DNA from: Cunninghamella blakesleeana
Taxonomy: Eukaryota; Mucoromycota; Mucoromycetes; Mucorales; Cunninghamellaceae
Length of the DNA: 64,000 nucleotides
NCBI GenBank assembly: GCA_017871115.1
Contig: JAFCIZ010000001.1
Span: 3,887,501-3,951,500 of the forward strand
Reading direction: 5' to 3'
The position numbers were made by a program, and so were the translations under genes. Within the stretch, counting starts at the first letter, position 1, and every line of letters starts with the position of its first letter. Positions 29,086-42,028 of the stretch are shown piece after piece. The notes under the pieces are model-generated. The model ran no database searches. It saw only the letters and a list, made by a program, of their open reading frames with translations, and was not told the DNA's origin.

Positions 29086-31839
29086 TTATTGTTGCTGTTC
29101 ATTATTAATTCTGTTCAAATAATAATTCCATTCATTCACATCAAAAGAAGCAGGAACACCAAAGAAAGCTGTGCCTAAAGGATCAAAAGGTCTTTCGGTA
29201 TCAATACTAGCACTTGCTTCCAAAGTTGGTTTATCAAATAATATAGAAGATGTTGAAGGAGAGTCAGAGATACTTCGATCATCTTTGATAGAGGGTGAAG
29301 AGGAGGATGTATCCATAGAATTAGTGTTGCTATTATTAATATTATTATGACGAGGATCTAAAATAGGTGAATTAGGAACTACGATGGATGGTTGAGGTCG
29401 CTGTTTTAACTTTTGTTTTTCTTGTAATTGTTTTTTATAATTTTCATCCACAGTTTCTAAATTAATATCCCGTAATCCTGCTAATTCGCCAATAATATTG
29501 CTATGTCGAGCAGAGGTGATCCATGTGGTTTCTACGGTGTCCATTGCATGAATGATTTTATTGATACTGATTTTTGATTCAAAGGCCTGTAGCGTATCTG
29601 AAGAAGAGGCATCGTTGATAAAAATAATTCCGGCTGTAAACATAAAGTAAAGAGTATAATTGTTGACTTTGGTTAGTAAATTATCTTTCATTAATGAAAC
29701 CACGATATCTAAAATTTTATTAGCACCATAGGTACAAATTTCTCTTGAAGGAAAAACTGAGGGGGAGATGGTTTGTTTTGGACCAGGAATGAATGGACGA
29801 TGAAGCAATATTAAAGTTGTATAATAAAGCATATGGATTTGGCATAGAGCTAAAGAAGGGACAGGCCCTTCTTCAGCGATGCGACTGTTAGGTGGTCTAT
29901 ACTTGGCTATCATCGGTAATTTGGCCATCCAACTATTTAAAGCTTTATCCAATCTTGAAATAACAGTATCAGGAGATGGCATTCGTTTTAATTGTTGTCT
30001 TCCTTTTACTGTATACACTTCACGTAGTACATCACCTAATATTTCACACAATTTGATCAAAGGATGATAATGATCCATGATTTTATCTGTTTTGCAGCCT
30101 ATTTCACATTTATCGTTTTCTTGAGGATATGGAGCATCACAATCACGTTCATCAATGATTGGAGATCGGCCATGCATAGCACAAGATAATCGATCAATTA
30201 CAAAACAGCCATAATAAACTCTTTTACGTTCTTCTTTTTCAATTTGTGTCAAATCCCATGTATCACAGTTTCTATGTAATCCTAAATTTTGACTCATTCT
30301 AAAGGCCTAAGCAATAATAATAATATATGTATATATTAACATGTATATTATATATATTATTATATTTGTTTATTTATTTATTTGTTATTATTTGTTATTA
30401 TTTTTATTTATTATTATTATTATTATTACCATTCCACTATATATCCAACCACGTATACTTTTTAATGCCCCATTTTGGTGACTACTCATTAGTAATAAAG
30501 CTTGTATAGTAGATATAGTAAAATCATCATATTCAAAATCAAGTAAAATTCTTGCCCGTTCAAAAAAGATATCGCCAGCTGTATTGGGTAATTCGGGAGA
30601 TAATCTTACACGTACATCTGAACTGATTCTGGAAGCCACAGCGAACATGGCATTTAATAATAGTTTGGAAGGAGGATTATCGTTATTTTGATATTTTGCC
30701 CAAAACGCATCCTTATGTATAATAGGTATCAATGTATAAAAATGAGTGAAATATAACTCTAATAAACTTTTAGCAAGGTCAGGTTGCGGTAATTCAAAGG
30801 GGTCAATTAATTGTTGGATAGAGTTGGCATTATTATCTGTTTGATAACCTCGATTACTAAAATGAAAAGCACCATTTTTAAAATTTTGACTATTTTTTAA
30901 CATATAAAACCCAGATGATTTGCCATAATATCGAAGTTGTCCACTTTCATCTACAGAAAGATTTCCAAGGTTGTCATTTCCATCTGGTGAGTCTCTATCA
31001 TTTTGACTGTTGTTGCTATTATTTTGAGTATAATTATCTTGACTTGATTGATGTTGATTAGGTATCATTACTTTTTTATCTTGATATGACTGATGCGCAT
31101 GATTTATATTTGATGAAGATGGTAGTATCCTAGGTTGTTGTTGTTGTTGTTGGTCTGCTTCTGATCCTGTATTATCAATAGTAGTAGTTCCATCACTATT
31201 TGTTTTTCTCCTTATAAATTCTCCAGAAGAAGTTTGTAAAGGTGCATGTAATTCAGTTATAATAGCTTGAAATCTAGGATCATCTTCCTGAATTATACTG
31301 CCGATTAAAGCTTCCAGTCTATGTAATCGACCTTCAATAGCTTCAATATATCCTTTAGGAGGTCCGCGCTATTTTTTTTAAAAAAATAAAATAATAATAA
31401 TAATAATAGAAAGTATTAATATATATTTATATATATTTATATATATTTATATACCATATTATACCGCATCATATCGTATCATAAGTTAAGCTATTATCAA
31501 GTAACTTTTTATTTATTTATATACATATGTCCACATATATATCTATATATTACCTTTTTTGAAACTGCTTTGTAAGTACATTCTAAATTCTGAGAAGTGC
31601 ATATTCCACAAGCCGGAGTTATACCATCACATTTTGTTTTCTTTGATCTACACTGTTCACTAATGAAATTAATAATATATATCATAATATAAAATAGTAT
31701 AATATATACATGAATATACAAGTTAAAAAAAAACAAAGCTTAAAAGTTTATAGTAAAAGTATCAATAAATATATATCATATCGCATATTTACCAAGCTTT
31801 ACTGACGCGCTGCCGTTTCTGTGGTTGTTCACCATCCAT
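29086..31839 (-). CDS. Zn2Cys6 transcription factor with fungal_trans domain
   Basis: Binuclear zinc-cluster DNA-binding regulator. Four exons: 31793-31839, 31554-31659, 30430-31368 and 29086-30306; 2313 nt, 770 residues. The zinc cluster near residues 15-45 reads C-x2-C-x6-C-x5-C-x2-C-x6-C (CEQCRSKKTKCDG ... CGICTSQNLEC) and is interrupted by intron 1 in the first cysteine codon. It is followed by RGPPKGYIEAIEGRLHRLEA, a linker and predicted dimerisation helix common to one clade of these factors. The middle-homology fungal_trans domain includes LLELYFTHFYTLIPIIHKDAF and AFRMSQNLGLHR. The C-terminal tail is Ser/Asn-rich with a poly-Gln end. Target genes cannot be deduced; no metabolic cluster is adjacent. 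Confidence 0.93.
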
Positions 31840-32089
31840 TTTAATATAATATTAAAGAGTATTGATTTAAAATAAAATAAAATAAAATAAACTGATAATA
31901 TATGAGAAATAAATAAAAATAGAAAACTGAAAGAGAAAAAAGAAGGAAGAAAAAAATGTAAGAGAAAGGGAGGGAATAATAATAAAAAAAAAGTTTTGCT
32001 TTTTTTTTTTATTATCGGAAAATTCAAATGCCGATCATTTTTTTTAAACATTATTTTTATTTCATACGAATAAATATTATGTTGTTAAA

Positions 32090-34197
32090 TTATACATATT
32101 CGGCAAAGTTAGTATGTCCAGTGGATACCTATAAAAATAAAAAGAGAAAGAAAAAGAAGAATTATATAAATAAAATGAAATCAAAACTGGTCTTTTTTGT
32201 TATTATTAAATAAAAATGGGTGTACCGCGTGGGCGTGAGCATCTAATAAGTACAAAGAAAAAAAAACACATACTTGATATTAATTAATTTGGCTAATACG
32301 TTTATCCGTCCTTCCTACTTTTTTATTATTCTTTTTTTTTCTACCTTTTTCACCAACAAGACCAGTTTGGCACGTTTCGCATTTCAGTGTAAAGTTTGCA
32401 GTATCGGTATACTTATGATCCTTTTAATAAATAAAAATAAAAAATAAAAAATAAAAGCATATATATTATTCAGTTGAACCATTTAATTTTTTAAAAAAGG
32501 AACCTTTTATTTTTTTTTGGCATCAAAGTTTACCCGACGTAAGACAGAAGCTAAATTTTGAACAGCTTTAAAGATCGACTCATCTTGTACTGGGAATCGT
32601 GTTTGGTCAAATTCTGGCGGACTATCTTCAATTGGAGCAAAGGCTATAGCATCATAATCTAAAAAAATAAAATGAATATATAAATATAATTACTCTATAA
32701 ACAATAATAAATTGTACATACATATATATTACTTACGAATACCACTATACAATACAAATACTCGTTCATTATAGTTGCCTTCACCATATCTATCTATTCT
32801 TCCAGTCTGCACATCAACACTAGCAATTTCTATATTATTATTAAAAGATTATTTACATTTAAATTACATTAATGTTTATCTTTTATTTATTTTTTAATAC
32901 TCGCATTCATTCTTTTTTTCTTTTTTTACTATTTTTATAATCGCTATTAATTTTTCTATTACCAATATCAAAGTATTTTGAGAATATTGAAAGTTCTATT
33001 TTAAAAAAAAAAAAACGAATAATAGTAGCAATAAATAAATAAATAATAGCAAATTTTATGCCAAAACTTTATATCGAGATCATTTATATACGTTACCTAT
33101 AGCTCCACCCCAAGAATTTTCTTTACAAATCCACTCGATATATTTTGCTATTTATCAAATAATATAGACATCCATATATATAAAATAGTTCTAATTGTAT
33201 TTTTATGATTTCTATTGTTGCGACGATTACCTCTAGTTTGCCTATATTCATCCATTAATATAAAATAAACATCAGCTTTTTTTTTTAAAAAAAAAAAACC
33301 TCCTCCAAGAAACCCAAGTATTTCAAAACTATTATATATCTTACCCTAATGTAGCGTCAGAATAAGTTTCTGGATCGTCTTCAATTACCTTGGCAATAAC
33401 TTGGTATATATTATTAATATAAATAAAATAAAAAGCATAAAAAAAGAGAGAAATTAATTACTTGATCTTTTTCCCAGCTCCAGTAATAGTTTCCTTTTAC
33501 CATGCCGTAATTTATTTACTGTAGTTAAATGATCACGTTCTAATACATAGCTAAAATGAAATTAACAGATATTTAATAAACGATTATATATACATCTACT
33601 TTATACAAATGTATTTATTACCCAATTGATCGGAATAAGCATGAATTATCATCATCCATTACCTTTTTTAATAAATAAATAAATATATTAATCACAAGTT
33701 ATGATAATGTATTAATATCCTCTTTAAAAAAACTCGTACATTTATATTTATATATATATTATTTAAAAATTATATGGCCCTTACCCGCTGCACTAAAAAA
33801 CCTCCAGTAGTAGGCACTGATACTAAGGAAGTATTACTGTTAGTAATAATAGGTTGGCTTATTGACTTGGGTGCTTCCACAAAAGCCGCTGTTAAAGCAT
33901 CACCGTTTTTAATTCCTGCATCTTGTAAGGATAAACTTCGATCGGTAATGGCTTTTAAAGGGTATCCATTGGATACTAAACAGAAACAATAGATTGATAT
34001 ATGTTGGTTAAAAAGCATAAATGGATATAAACTAAATATATATAAAGATATACATGAGTTTATTTACCTTGAATCCATTTATCCGAAGGGACTTGAATTA
34101 ATTGCTCTATATTCTGACAAAGATCCTGAACAGTATTCTGTAAAGTGAGATTTTCAATCGTTAATATTCCTTGAGGATGTCGTACACGTAATCGCAT
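32090..34197 (-). CDS. OTU1: Ubiquitin thioesterase OTU1 (YOD1-like)
   Basis: Deubiquitinase that acts with Cdc48/p97 in ER-associated degradation. About ten small exons, including 11-nt (33231-33241) and 17-nt (32226-32242) exons. An N-terminal UBX-like domain starts MRLRVRHPQGILTI; the OTU catalytic Cys lies in MDDDNSCLFRSIG and the catalytic His in SGIHYDAIAF; a C-terminal C2H2 finger reads KCETCQTGLVGEKD ... HAVSTGHTNF. The last two exons were found by extending past an early in-frame stop: the splice at 32243/32242 and 32226 to 32128 restores the His pair of the finger and ends FAEYV-stop. The 11-nt exon restores LGQTRAKYIEW. All key residues appear intact. Confidence 0.9.
33231..33241 (-). 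other. 11-nt micro-exon of OTU1
   Basis: GCAAACTAGAG between an ATATAG acceptor and a GTAATC donor. It joins ATLG to AKYIEW as LG-QTR-AKY in frame; skipping it shifts the frame before the end of the OTU domain. Confidence 0.75.
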
Positions 34198-35271
34198 AAT
34201 TTTTTTTATTTTTTAAAGAATGAGAGAAAAAGAGATATTGGAAAAATCAGATGGTAATTTATTGAAGAAATAAAATTAAATCTCCGACTTTTTAATTTTT
34301 AGTTACAACATCAAGGAACACAGGTAGTTTGTAACTTTTTATTATTATTGGCATTTTATTTACATTGCTTTTTTTTTATGATAATCAAGGATAGACATGT
34401 AACAATATATATATATATATATAATAAAAACAGACCATGACAAATAAATAAGTGTTACCTTTGTTGTAGTTTAACCTTCGACTATGAACTAGTAAAAATA
34501 ATAAAATAGGACATCATTGTATAAAATTGATATAATTACTGATTAAATATATTTTCAGTCATTTTTTCAATTTCAAAAGATACACACGTAAAGTCGAGAA
34601 GTTCATTTTTCTTTTACAAACCGTGTAACTAGAACTAAACTTTTTTTTTTTATTTTTGTTTATAATTATTAAAAAATTTAGTATACTTATTCCAATTGGC
34701 ATAGTTACGATATTATAAAAAACAGTTTAATATAGCTTAAAATTATTAATATTGATCAATCATAGAAATATCGCCTATCATAGATCAAAAAAATATAGAA
34801 AAAAAAAAAAGCAGCCGCCGATCAAGTTTATTTACCACGGTAACACAATGGGATATTTTCTTTTTTTTTTTTGGAAAGGTAATAACAAGTATTCTTATTT
34901 TTCTTATAATATATTTTTTAGTATACTTATGATAAATCATATCAATCTATTTAGTTTATTTTATGTATTTACTTTTTTTTTAAAAAAAAAAAAAGGTTGA
35001 ATAAATATTAATTAGATAACGAAGATGAATGATATAATAATTTATTATTAAAAAATATTACTACAAGGATAAAAAAGAAAATAAATTAAAAATACACTTT
35101 TGTAAATATGTATAAAAAGGGAGAAAAAGAAAAAATATATAATATATTTACATATATTTCATTATATATATATATATGTATATTCATTATTATTATTATT
35201 TTTCTTTAAAAGAAAAAAAAAATACACACACACACACACCAACACACACACATTAATTTTTTTTATTATAA
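34198..35271. other. Intergenic: OTU1 promoter side and 3' side of the next gene
   Basis: AT-rich; a T/A tract at 34973-34993, a (TA)n tract near 35160-35180 and a (CA)n microsatellite at 35223-35251. An 82-codon plus frame at 34752-35000 is low-complexity and not supported. Confidence 0.5.
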
Positions 35272-36315
35272 TTATCTTCTTGAACCAGCAGCACACATCC
35301 ACATAAATAATCTCCAAACTACAGAAATCCCAGCCAACCCAGCAACAACAATTCCACCATAAAACATACCATCATGTACCACGGTATTACAAACAGCATC
35401 ACAAGGGTTAGCATTAGTATAAGCAGCAGCATGTTCCATAGCATTCCCACATTGATTATTACATTTATCCCTTATAACTTTAGAAGCAATGATTAAAGCA
35501 ACGCCGGCAGCCAAAAATGCAATAGCTATCAACATACAAAAACAGGAGCAGCATGTCATGGCAGGATTATAACAACAACAATTACATCCACTCCCTCCTC
35601 TTCTATCACGTTCATAAGGATCATCATGGCGTTGGTACGATTTGGCTTCATCTTCCGGGGCTAAAGTAGGCCCAGCTGTATATTTATTATGATTATTCTT
35701 TTTAGTTTTTTTATTAGAGACGGGTGCTTGCTGTTGCTGAGCAACGGCTGAGTGATTATAATACCCACTTTCATTTGCTGGAGCAGGTTGGACCATAGGC
35801 GTATAGGGTGATGTGGTATCGGGTTCATCTCTATATTCCATTTCATAAGCACCATAATGTTGCTGTTGTTGTGGTTGTGGTGGTGGGGGTACTGGAGCTG
35901 GTGCTATTGATTGATGATATTGTTGTAGTCTTTGGTTATATTTCTGTTCTTCTAACTCTATTTGATGGTATTCGCTAGGTGTAAGGGCATTAGGATCACC
36001 ATGTATATTATAATCATGATGAGTAGTTAGTGGTGGTGGTGGCAATGGCATAGTGGACGAAGGATAACCTGTATTATCATAATTATGTCCTTGTAAGGAA
36101 ACACTTTGTCTATCATTTCTAGGCATATTAGTTATATCTTGAGAATAAGCAAATTCATTATGAATTGTTGTTGTTGTTGGTATAGGTGGAGTAGCTATAG
36201 GTTGGCCATGATATAATTGATCTTGTGGTAAAAGTGGAGGTGGAGGTGGATATTGATTGGCATATGGGTCAGGATGAGCATTATTATTATTATTATTATT
36301 ATTACTATGATACAT
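35272..36315 (-). CDS. Pro/Gln-rich protein with Cys-rich C-terminal membrane module
   Basis: Single uninterrupted 347-codon frame, not recognised as a named family. Residues 1-230 are low complexity: an Asn run after MYHSNNNN, PPPPP clusters and QQQ runs. After a basic stretch (YERDRRGG) comes a cysteine cluster CNCCCYNPAMTCCSCFC directly before a TM segment (MLIAIAFLAAGVALIIAS), a short loop with four cysteines (KCNNQCGNAM ... NPCDAVCN) and a second TM segment (GGIVVAGLAGISVVWRLFMW). The cluster beside the membrane suggests palmitoylation or a disulfide/metal knot; this is inference. The long disordered cytosolic tail could be a scaffold. Coding status is supported by length, ordered hydrophobic segments and compositional regularity. 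Confidence 0.75.
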   Translation of the reverse strand: MYHSNNNNNNNNAHPDPYANQYPPPPPLLPQDQLYHGQPIATPPIPTTTTIHNEFAYSQDITNMPRNDRQSVSLQGHNYDNTGYPSSTMPLPPPPLTTHHDYNIHGDPNALTPSEYHQIELEEQKYNQRLQQYHQSIAPAPVPPPPQPQQQQHYGAYEMEYRDEPDTTSPYTPMVQPAPANESGYYNHSAVAQQQQAPVSNKKTKKNNHNKYTAGPTLAPEDEAKSYQRHDDPYERDRRGGSGCNCCCYNPAMTCCSCFCMLIAIAFLAAGVALIIASKVIRDKCNNQCGNAMEHAAAYTNANPCDAVCNTVVHDGMFYGGIVVAGLAGISVVWRLFMWMCAAGSRR

Positions 36316-36605
36316 TATAAAATAAAATAAAGAAAGTTTAAAAAAAAATTATAAATAGAAGAAAGAGAAGGGAAAAAAAAAAATTGAAACAAAAAAGAAA
36401 TTATTTAATAAAAATATTATGAGACTAAAAATAATATCTAAAAATAATCGTAAATCAAAAAAGGGGAATCAAAAAAAAAAAAAAAATCATCATCACTATT
36501 TTATTTATGCCAAGCCATATATAGATGTTGTTGCTTTGTGTTACATATAACATTTTTGTAAAAAATAAAAATAATGATTTTTTTTTATTATCATTAAAAA
36601 GAGTT

Positions 36606-38385
36606 TTAACCAAAGATTTTCATTAATCCTTTTTTTTTCTTTTTTTCGTCTGGTTTTTCAGAAGAAGGTGTTGAACTTCCACTACTAGGTCTAGTACTAA
36701 GGCTGCTTTGTGACCCAATATTTAATTGTGAAGCTGATCTAGTTAATTGTGAGATAGGATTTTTCACTACCTTAGGTTTTTCTGGTGGACTATAAGCAGG
36801 TATAATAGATTTGATTTCTGGTACTTGCATATGAAGTTGACTTAAATTTTCCACATATTTCTTTGGTTTTAAAATTTCGGTTGTACCTGAAAAGATAAAA
36901 TAAAAAGAATAGAGATAAAAATAAATATTAATATATATATATATACCATTTCATTTCTTTCTTTCTTTTTTTTTCATGTACCAATAAAAACATCTCGATT
37001 ATATAATTCTGCCATTTCATATGTAGACCTTATTTCTGAATATGTTGCTCCTCCAATAACGAATATAATAAGCTTAGCACCTCCACTATTTCTTTGTCCT
37101 GGTCCCTATAATAAATCATAATGATAATGATAATAATAATTTTTATAAATAAATAAAATAATCTTTAAATATACACATCTATTTTTATTTATATTTTCAT
37201 GCTTGGCACTTACTCCGTTGGGACCTGTTTTTTTCCAAGTAGGCTTTGTCGTACGCAATGATACACCGCTAACTTGAGCATTATTGGGTTGGTTCCTTAA
37301 ACTTTGCCCCCCTCTTGTATCAAAATCATCCATATCTGATTCACGAGTATAAATAAATTGTTGAGAATCTAATTGATTAGCAAAGAATGCCTATGTAATA
37401 AAAGGAATAAATATGTTTAAAAATATCCATTTTATCAATTAATTGGTTCTAAATATTTATATGCACTTTACATCCATTGTTTTCTTTATCACTGGTACAT
37501 AACGAGAAAGTTCATAAGGTTGGTCATCATCTCTATTAGCTCTTCTACGAGTAAACTTTTTACGTGATGATTTTTCCCCTGGTGCACGACGCTTTTTAGT
37601 AACCTGAACCCCTAATAGTGATAAATTGTGGATAGCTTCACGATACTCCCTACTAAGCTGGGTGTGTTCAATTAATTTTCGTTTATCATCTTCAAAAATT
37701 CCACCATCCTTAGATATAATATATAACATTAACAAACGTGTTTTATCTGTGGCACTGATTTCAAAAAATAAATAAATATAAAACCAAATCAATAACCAAT
37801 TATCTCTATTTTTATTTTTATTTTTTTTATTTATAATATGTTTATAATTACCTGATATAAGGATCGTCCAATAATGGTACCATATCTAATATAATTGTTT
37901 TAGGTAATTCTCCGTCTGGTGTTTCACCTGTTGATATATTCTATTTAAATAAAATTTAATAAATATAAATATAAATCATAAATGCTTATATACGTATACT
38001 TGTTGATTTTGTGATAAAGAAAAAAAGTTATACAACTCACTTGTTCCAAATTACCAATAGAATTTAATTTTTGTTTTTCAAAACACGACATGCATTCTTG
38101 GGCAATACTAAGATGAGCAGAGTACTATAAATACATATATATATATTAGTATTGTTTATCAAATTTAATTTAAGATACATAGGTCTTATAATCATTAATA
38201 CTATTATTATCATGAATACCTTTGCTTTTAATTCTTGAAATTGAGGTAGATTAGTCAACATTTCTTTCATATCCTTTAAACTTTTAGCAGTATCCTTTGG
38301 AGGCCCATTTGGATCACTATTATTATTATTTTTTTTTAAAAAAAAAATCAATAAAATAATAGATACATATATAATTAATTAACGG

Positions 38386-38425
<40 letters not shown>

Positions 38426-40233
38426 TAGGCAAAAATAATAGTATATTATAGTATGGTAGAATATATGTATTAATAGATAATATATCATGTATAGCTTTAC
38501 CTTTCACGAGTAGCGGATTTATTTTCAGCCAAAAACTTGTTAAAATCTTCTATTAATTTATCCGTACATTCAGCAATATGAAGATGGCGAATACTTTTAT
38601 AAATATTATCCTCTTCATCCAATACCACTTCCTTTGTCCCTACTGAACCATCTGCTTGAGTGAAATCATAAGAATATATTATGCCAGTACCATTCTCTGT
38701 TGGTTTGACGGGTAATAAATCATTAATCATAGCTTGATAAGTAAATTCATGCAATAAAGGTGTATTTTGATCTATTGTTCTATCCACAATAAGAATAGTT
38801 GCACGAGGTTGAGGTGGTTGTTTTTGAGGCTATATATAAAAAAAAGATATTAATAAAACGTTAATTTTTTTTTTTTTTAAAAAAAAAAAAGATATACATA
38901 TATTGTTAAACATACAGGAAATTTTGGATTAAGTTGACAAAAGCGATCTACCTCTCTCTGGAGAGATAATGCCAAAGTTTTTGAAGCAGATTCATAAGGT
39001 AGGGGAGGATTCATACCATCATTATCGGGAGGAGCTTGATATCTTATAATAGGATCTTCACCTAAGGTGACACAAAGTGAAAGCAATTGTCTTGCAGTTT
39101 GACGTAAAGAGTCTTCAGGGTAAGCACGATTATCAGTACCAAATACAGAAAAAAAGCTTGTTATAGGATCTACAGTAAATACCGCTGATTCAACCACTAT
39201 TATAAAAATAAAATAAAATAAAATGGTTTTTTAATACTGTTAGTTACCCTTATTTTACAACTATGTTTATTTTTTTATAAATATATAAAAAAAAAAAAAT
39301 TAAAATTAAACAATGATCTTCATTACCTTTATAATCCACATACATTTCTTTTAAACCATGTATATACTCTGCAGCTCCAGTTGATTTTAAACGTTTATTA
39401 AGATCAGAGAAAAGATCATCGTCTAGGCCTATCGTTACATAGTATAATTAAAAGGTAAAATAACATTTAATAAAGAAATATAATGGTCCTGTTTCCTTTT
39501 TTCTTTTTAGACAATAAAATAGTATCAAATATATAAATTACCACTAGTGAAATAAAGATGTGCAGCATTGTATAATGGTTCTTTATGAGCCGAAAAATCA
39601 TCTATTAATCGTAGTACAGATTCTCGACAGGGTGTTAAAAAATAAATGGCATCTAAGGTAGGGTATGGTTGCCGAGGTTTTTCAATATTTTCTATTACTA
39701 CAATATACAAAATAATTATCATATCATAATAAATAAAAGTAGAAGCTTAGTTCAATAACATGTAAACGCGTTTATAATATCACTTTTTTTTTTTCTTTTT
39801 TTTCTTGACAGCTACATACATGTAACCTAAAAATAAAATAAAATTAAATATATAATAAAATGTAATATATTGATTAATCCCGATACTTTTCCTACATATA
39901 TATATATGAATATGAATATGTAATATGTATGTATGTATGTATCAGTACCCATACTTACATTTTCTTCAAGGATATCATACATTTTGCAAGCAGCATTTAT
40001 TATTTCTTTACTTTTAGAATCAACAATGACGATCTTCCATTTTCCTGCAGGTTGAATAGATCTTATAGCATCCATCAAACCTATAAATATATAATAATAA
40101 TAATAATGGCAATATTAATTGCGAAAAGAATAGTTGATAAATTAATTAGTAATTTTTTATTAATTTACTTATATAAATAAGCATATTTAAGATATTATTT
40201 ACGTTTCCGAGTTATTTCAACTAATCCATTCAT
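36606..40233 (-). CDS. SEC1: Sec1/Munc18-family protein Sec1
   Basis: Binds syntaxin/SNARE complexes at the plasma membrane and promotes exocytic vesicle fusion, important for hyphal tip secretion. About a dozen exons, from MNGLVEITRKR to KGLMKIFG. Recognisable SM-family blocks: GKWKIVIVDSKSKEII, ENIEKPRQPYPTLDAIYFL, AVFTVDPITSFFSVFG, ATILIVDRTIDQNTPLLHEF, DKTRLLMLYIISKDGG and AKLIIFVIGGATYSEIR. A 7-nt exon (39820-39826) supplies V-T and part of L between DILEEN and IENIEKPRQ. The C-terminal tail after KPKKY is Ser/Pro-rich with a final Lys run, typical of fungal Sec1 rather than Sly1 or Vps45. Confidence 0.94.
39820..39826 (-). other. 7-nt micro-exon of SEC1
   Basis: GTTACAT between a TTTTAG acceptor and a GTATGT donor. 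Joining the flanking exons without it gives an immediate in-frame stop (AAT-TAA); including it gives EENVTLIENIEKP, matching the SM-protein family. Confidence 0.8.
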
Positions 40234-41026
40234 TTTCTAAGAGCTATATAATTTATGTCGAAGTTATATTACTGGTATTTAAATAAAATAACTATGCAAA
40301 ACAGAAAAAAGAAAAGATAAAAAAAAGAAAAGAAAAATCAGAATAAAATGAATATCATCGATAAAATATATAATTTGACACTTCATATAAACAGCCTTAC
40401 TTTTTTTTACAAAAAATGGAAAGTAGATAATATATAAATTTATAAAGTGTGTAAATTTATTAGATGAAAATAAATTATTTATTATATAAAGGAGCGTGAA
40501 AATAATAGAGAAAAAGTGAAGGAAAAGGAAAAAAAATCTGGCCAAATGAAATTAAAAAAATCTGAGTTTAAAACCAGAGCTTTCTTTCCCTAGAAATGAA
40601 TTTTTTCATACATGTTCACTATATATTATTATTTTTTAACTCTTTTAAACTTATCAATTCTTCTCTTTTTATCATTTAATTCTATATGACTAAGTTTATA
40701 ATATAGTATTACTTTATAAATAATAACTAATATGTATATTTTTTTTTTGAAAAATTAAAAAAAAAAAATAGTGTTGAAACTATATCGAAACAATTTTGTT
40801 TATGTGATTAGTTTAATGTCTTTATATATTTTCTTTACTTTTTTACTGTGGTTAATCCTATTTTCCTTATTATATATTTATATTTATATTTATATTATGT
40901 ATTTTATTCTTATTAAAATAAAACAATATAGTTTATTGCCATGTAACTAATTTTATCGATTGTTATATTTTTTTCTTTTAAAAAAATAAATAATAATCAA
41001 TGTAAATATATGACTGCACTTTACTT
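40234..41026. other. Intergenic, AT-rich
   Basis: SEC1 promoter side and 3' side of the next minus-strand gene. Hydrophobic minus-strand frame at 40279-40545 is Phe/Ile/Leu-rich from AT composition and not supported. Nothing else seen. Confidence 0.5.
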
Positions 41027-41293
41027 TTATTTTAATCTCTGTTCTTCTAGAGATTTGATTCTTTCTTCTAATTGCTGGACAGTATTTTCAGCTTCGTCTC
41101 TATATTCACGATATTCCAAGTGTTGCCATAATAATTGTAAAGCGAGGGTGGTGGAAGAAGCTATAACAGTACACTTTACTAAAGGTGTTCCATATTTGTA
41201 ATAAAATGATTCATTTTGTGAAGTAGCAGAAGAATAATATCGCTGTTGTACTTTAGGTTTGAAATGACGAAGTGTACGAGACGCTAATAACAT
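41027..41293 (-). CDS. Small mitochondrial-type membrane/coiled-coil protein
   Basis: 88-residue single-exon frame. The start MLLASRTLRHFKPKVQQRYYSS is Arg/Ser-rich without acidic residues, a typical mitochondrial presequence with a likely cleavage site near RYYSSAT. A short hydrophobic segment (VIASSTTLALQLLW) follows, then a charged coiled coil (EYREYRDEAENTVQQLEERI) to the end. The frame begins at the first methionine after a region with stops in all frames. I do not recognise the family; a small inner-membrane assembly or organising factor would fit, but that is inference. The overlapping plus-strand frame is an antisense shadow. Confidence 0.7.
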   Translation of the reverse strand: MLLASRTLRHFKPKVQQRYYSSATSQNESFYYKYGTPLVKCTVIASSTTLALQLLWQHLEYREYRDEAENTVQQLEERIKSLEEQRLK

Positions 41294-42028
41294 TTTAAAG
41301 TATTTATTATTATTTTTTAAAAAGTAAAATAAGAAAAAGGGAAAAGGAAAAAAAATGTCAAGCTTGTGGCTGAAGTTTAATTTTTTTCTGTCTACCTTAT
41401 ACAATTTACTTTTTACCTATCTTAAAAAAACACGATAATTATAAAAATAAACTCTACTTTTAAAAATTAATGTTTATAAAAGTGGATCCATAGTAAATGT
41501 TGCAGTGTTTTATTCAATAAGTTCGTAGCTAATTTTTATTTTTAAAATATGTTTTTGCCAGGTTAAACTTATATGTAACGATCTTGTATCTAGACCAATT
41601 ATATTTATTTTTATTACTATGTTAAAAGAAAACAAATATTATGTTTGTTTATTTATTTTTAAAGTTCAAAAAGAAAAATCCCTTTTCGTTAATTGCATTA
41701 TTATTATTATTATTAAGGAAGGATAAAGCATGTACTAATGTATTTATTTATGCAAAATGATTTTCAAAATTTTACTCCATTTTTGTTTTTATATATATGT
41801 ACGTCTTAATGATCATAAAGCTACTAAGTATATTCATGCAAACTGAAAATCATACATTAAAGCATTATGTATATCAATATCCCCCTCATCCCTTTGCTGT
41901 TTTTAAAAATTTTTATATTCCATTACGCCCTCTTACATGAAGTAAAAAAAAATATAAAAGCTACCATTATTTAAAAAACCTCTTTCTTTTCAATTTTTTA
42001 CATTATTAATCAAATCAAATAAATAAAA
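41294..42028. other. Divergent intergenic region
   Basis: Promoter regions for the small mitochondrial-type gene (-) and the secreted Cys protein (+). Contains (ATT)n at about 41699-41714 and the TATA box listed separately. No gene seen. Confidence 0.5.
41953..41960 (+). promoter_or_regulatory. TATA box of the small secreted protein gene
   Basis: TATAAAAG ending 69 bases before the start codon at 42029. The surrounding leader is CT/A-rich. The same octamer lies at the same distance before the GPI-type gene that starts at 48643. Confidence 0.55.

Noticed and set aside
40279..40545. 88-codon minus-strand hydrophobic frame upstream of SEC1
   Set aside because: Composition artefact; lies in the SEC1 promoter side and shows no splice partner.
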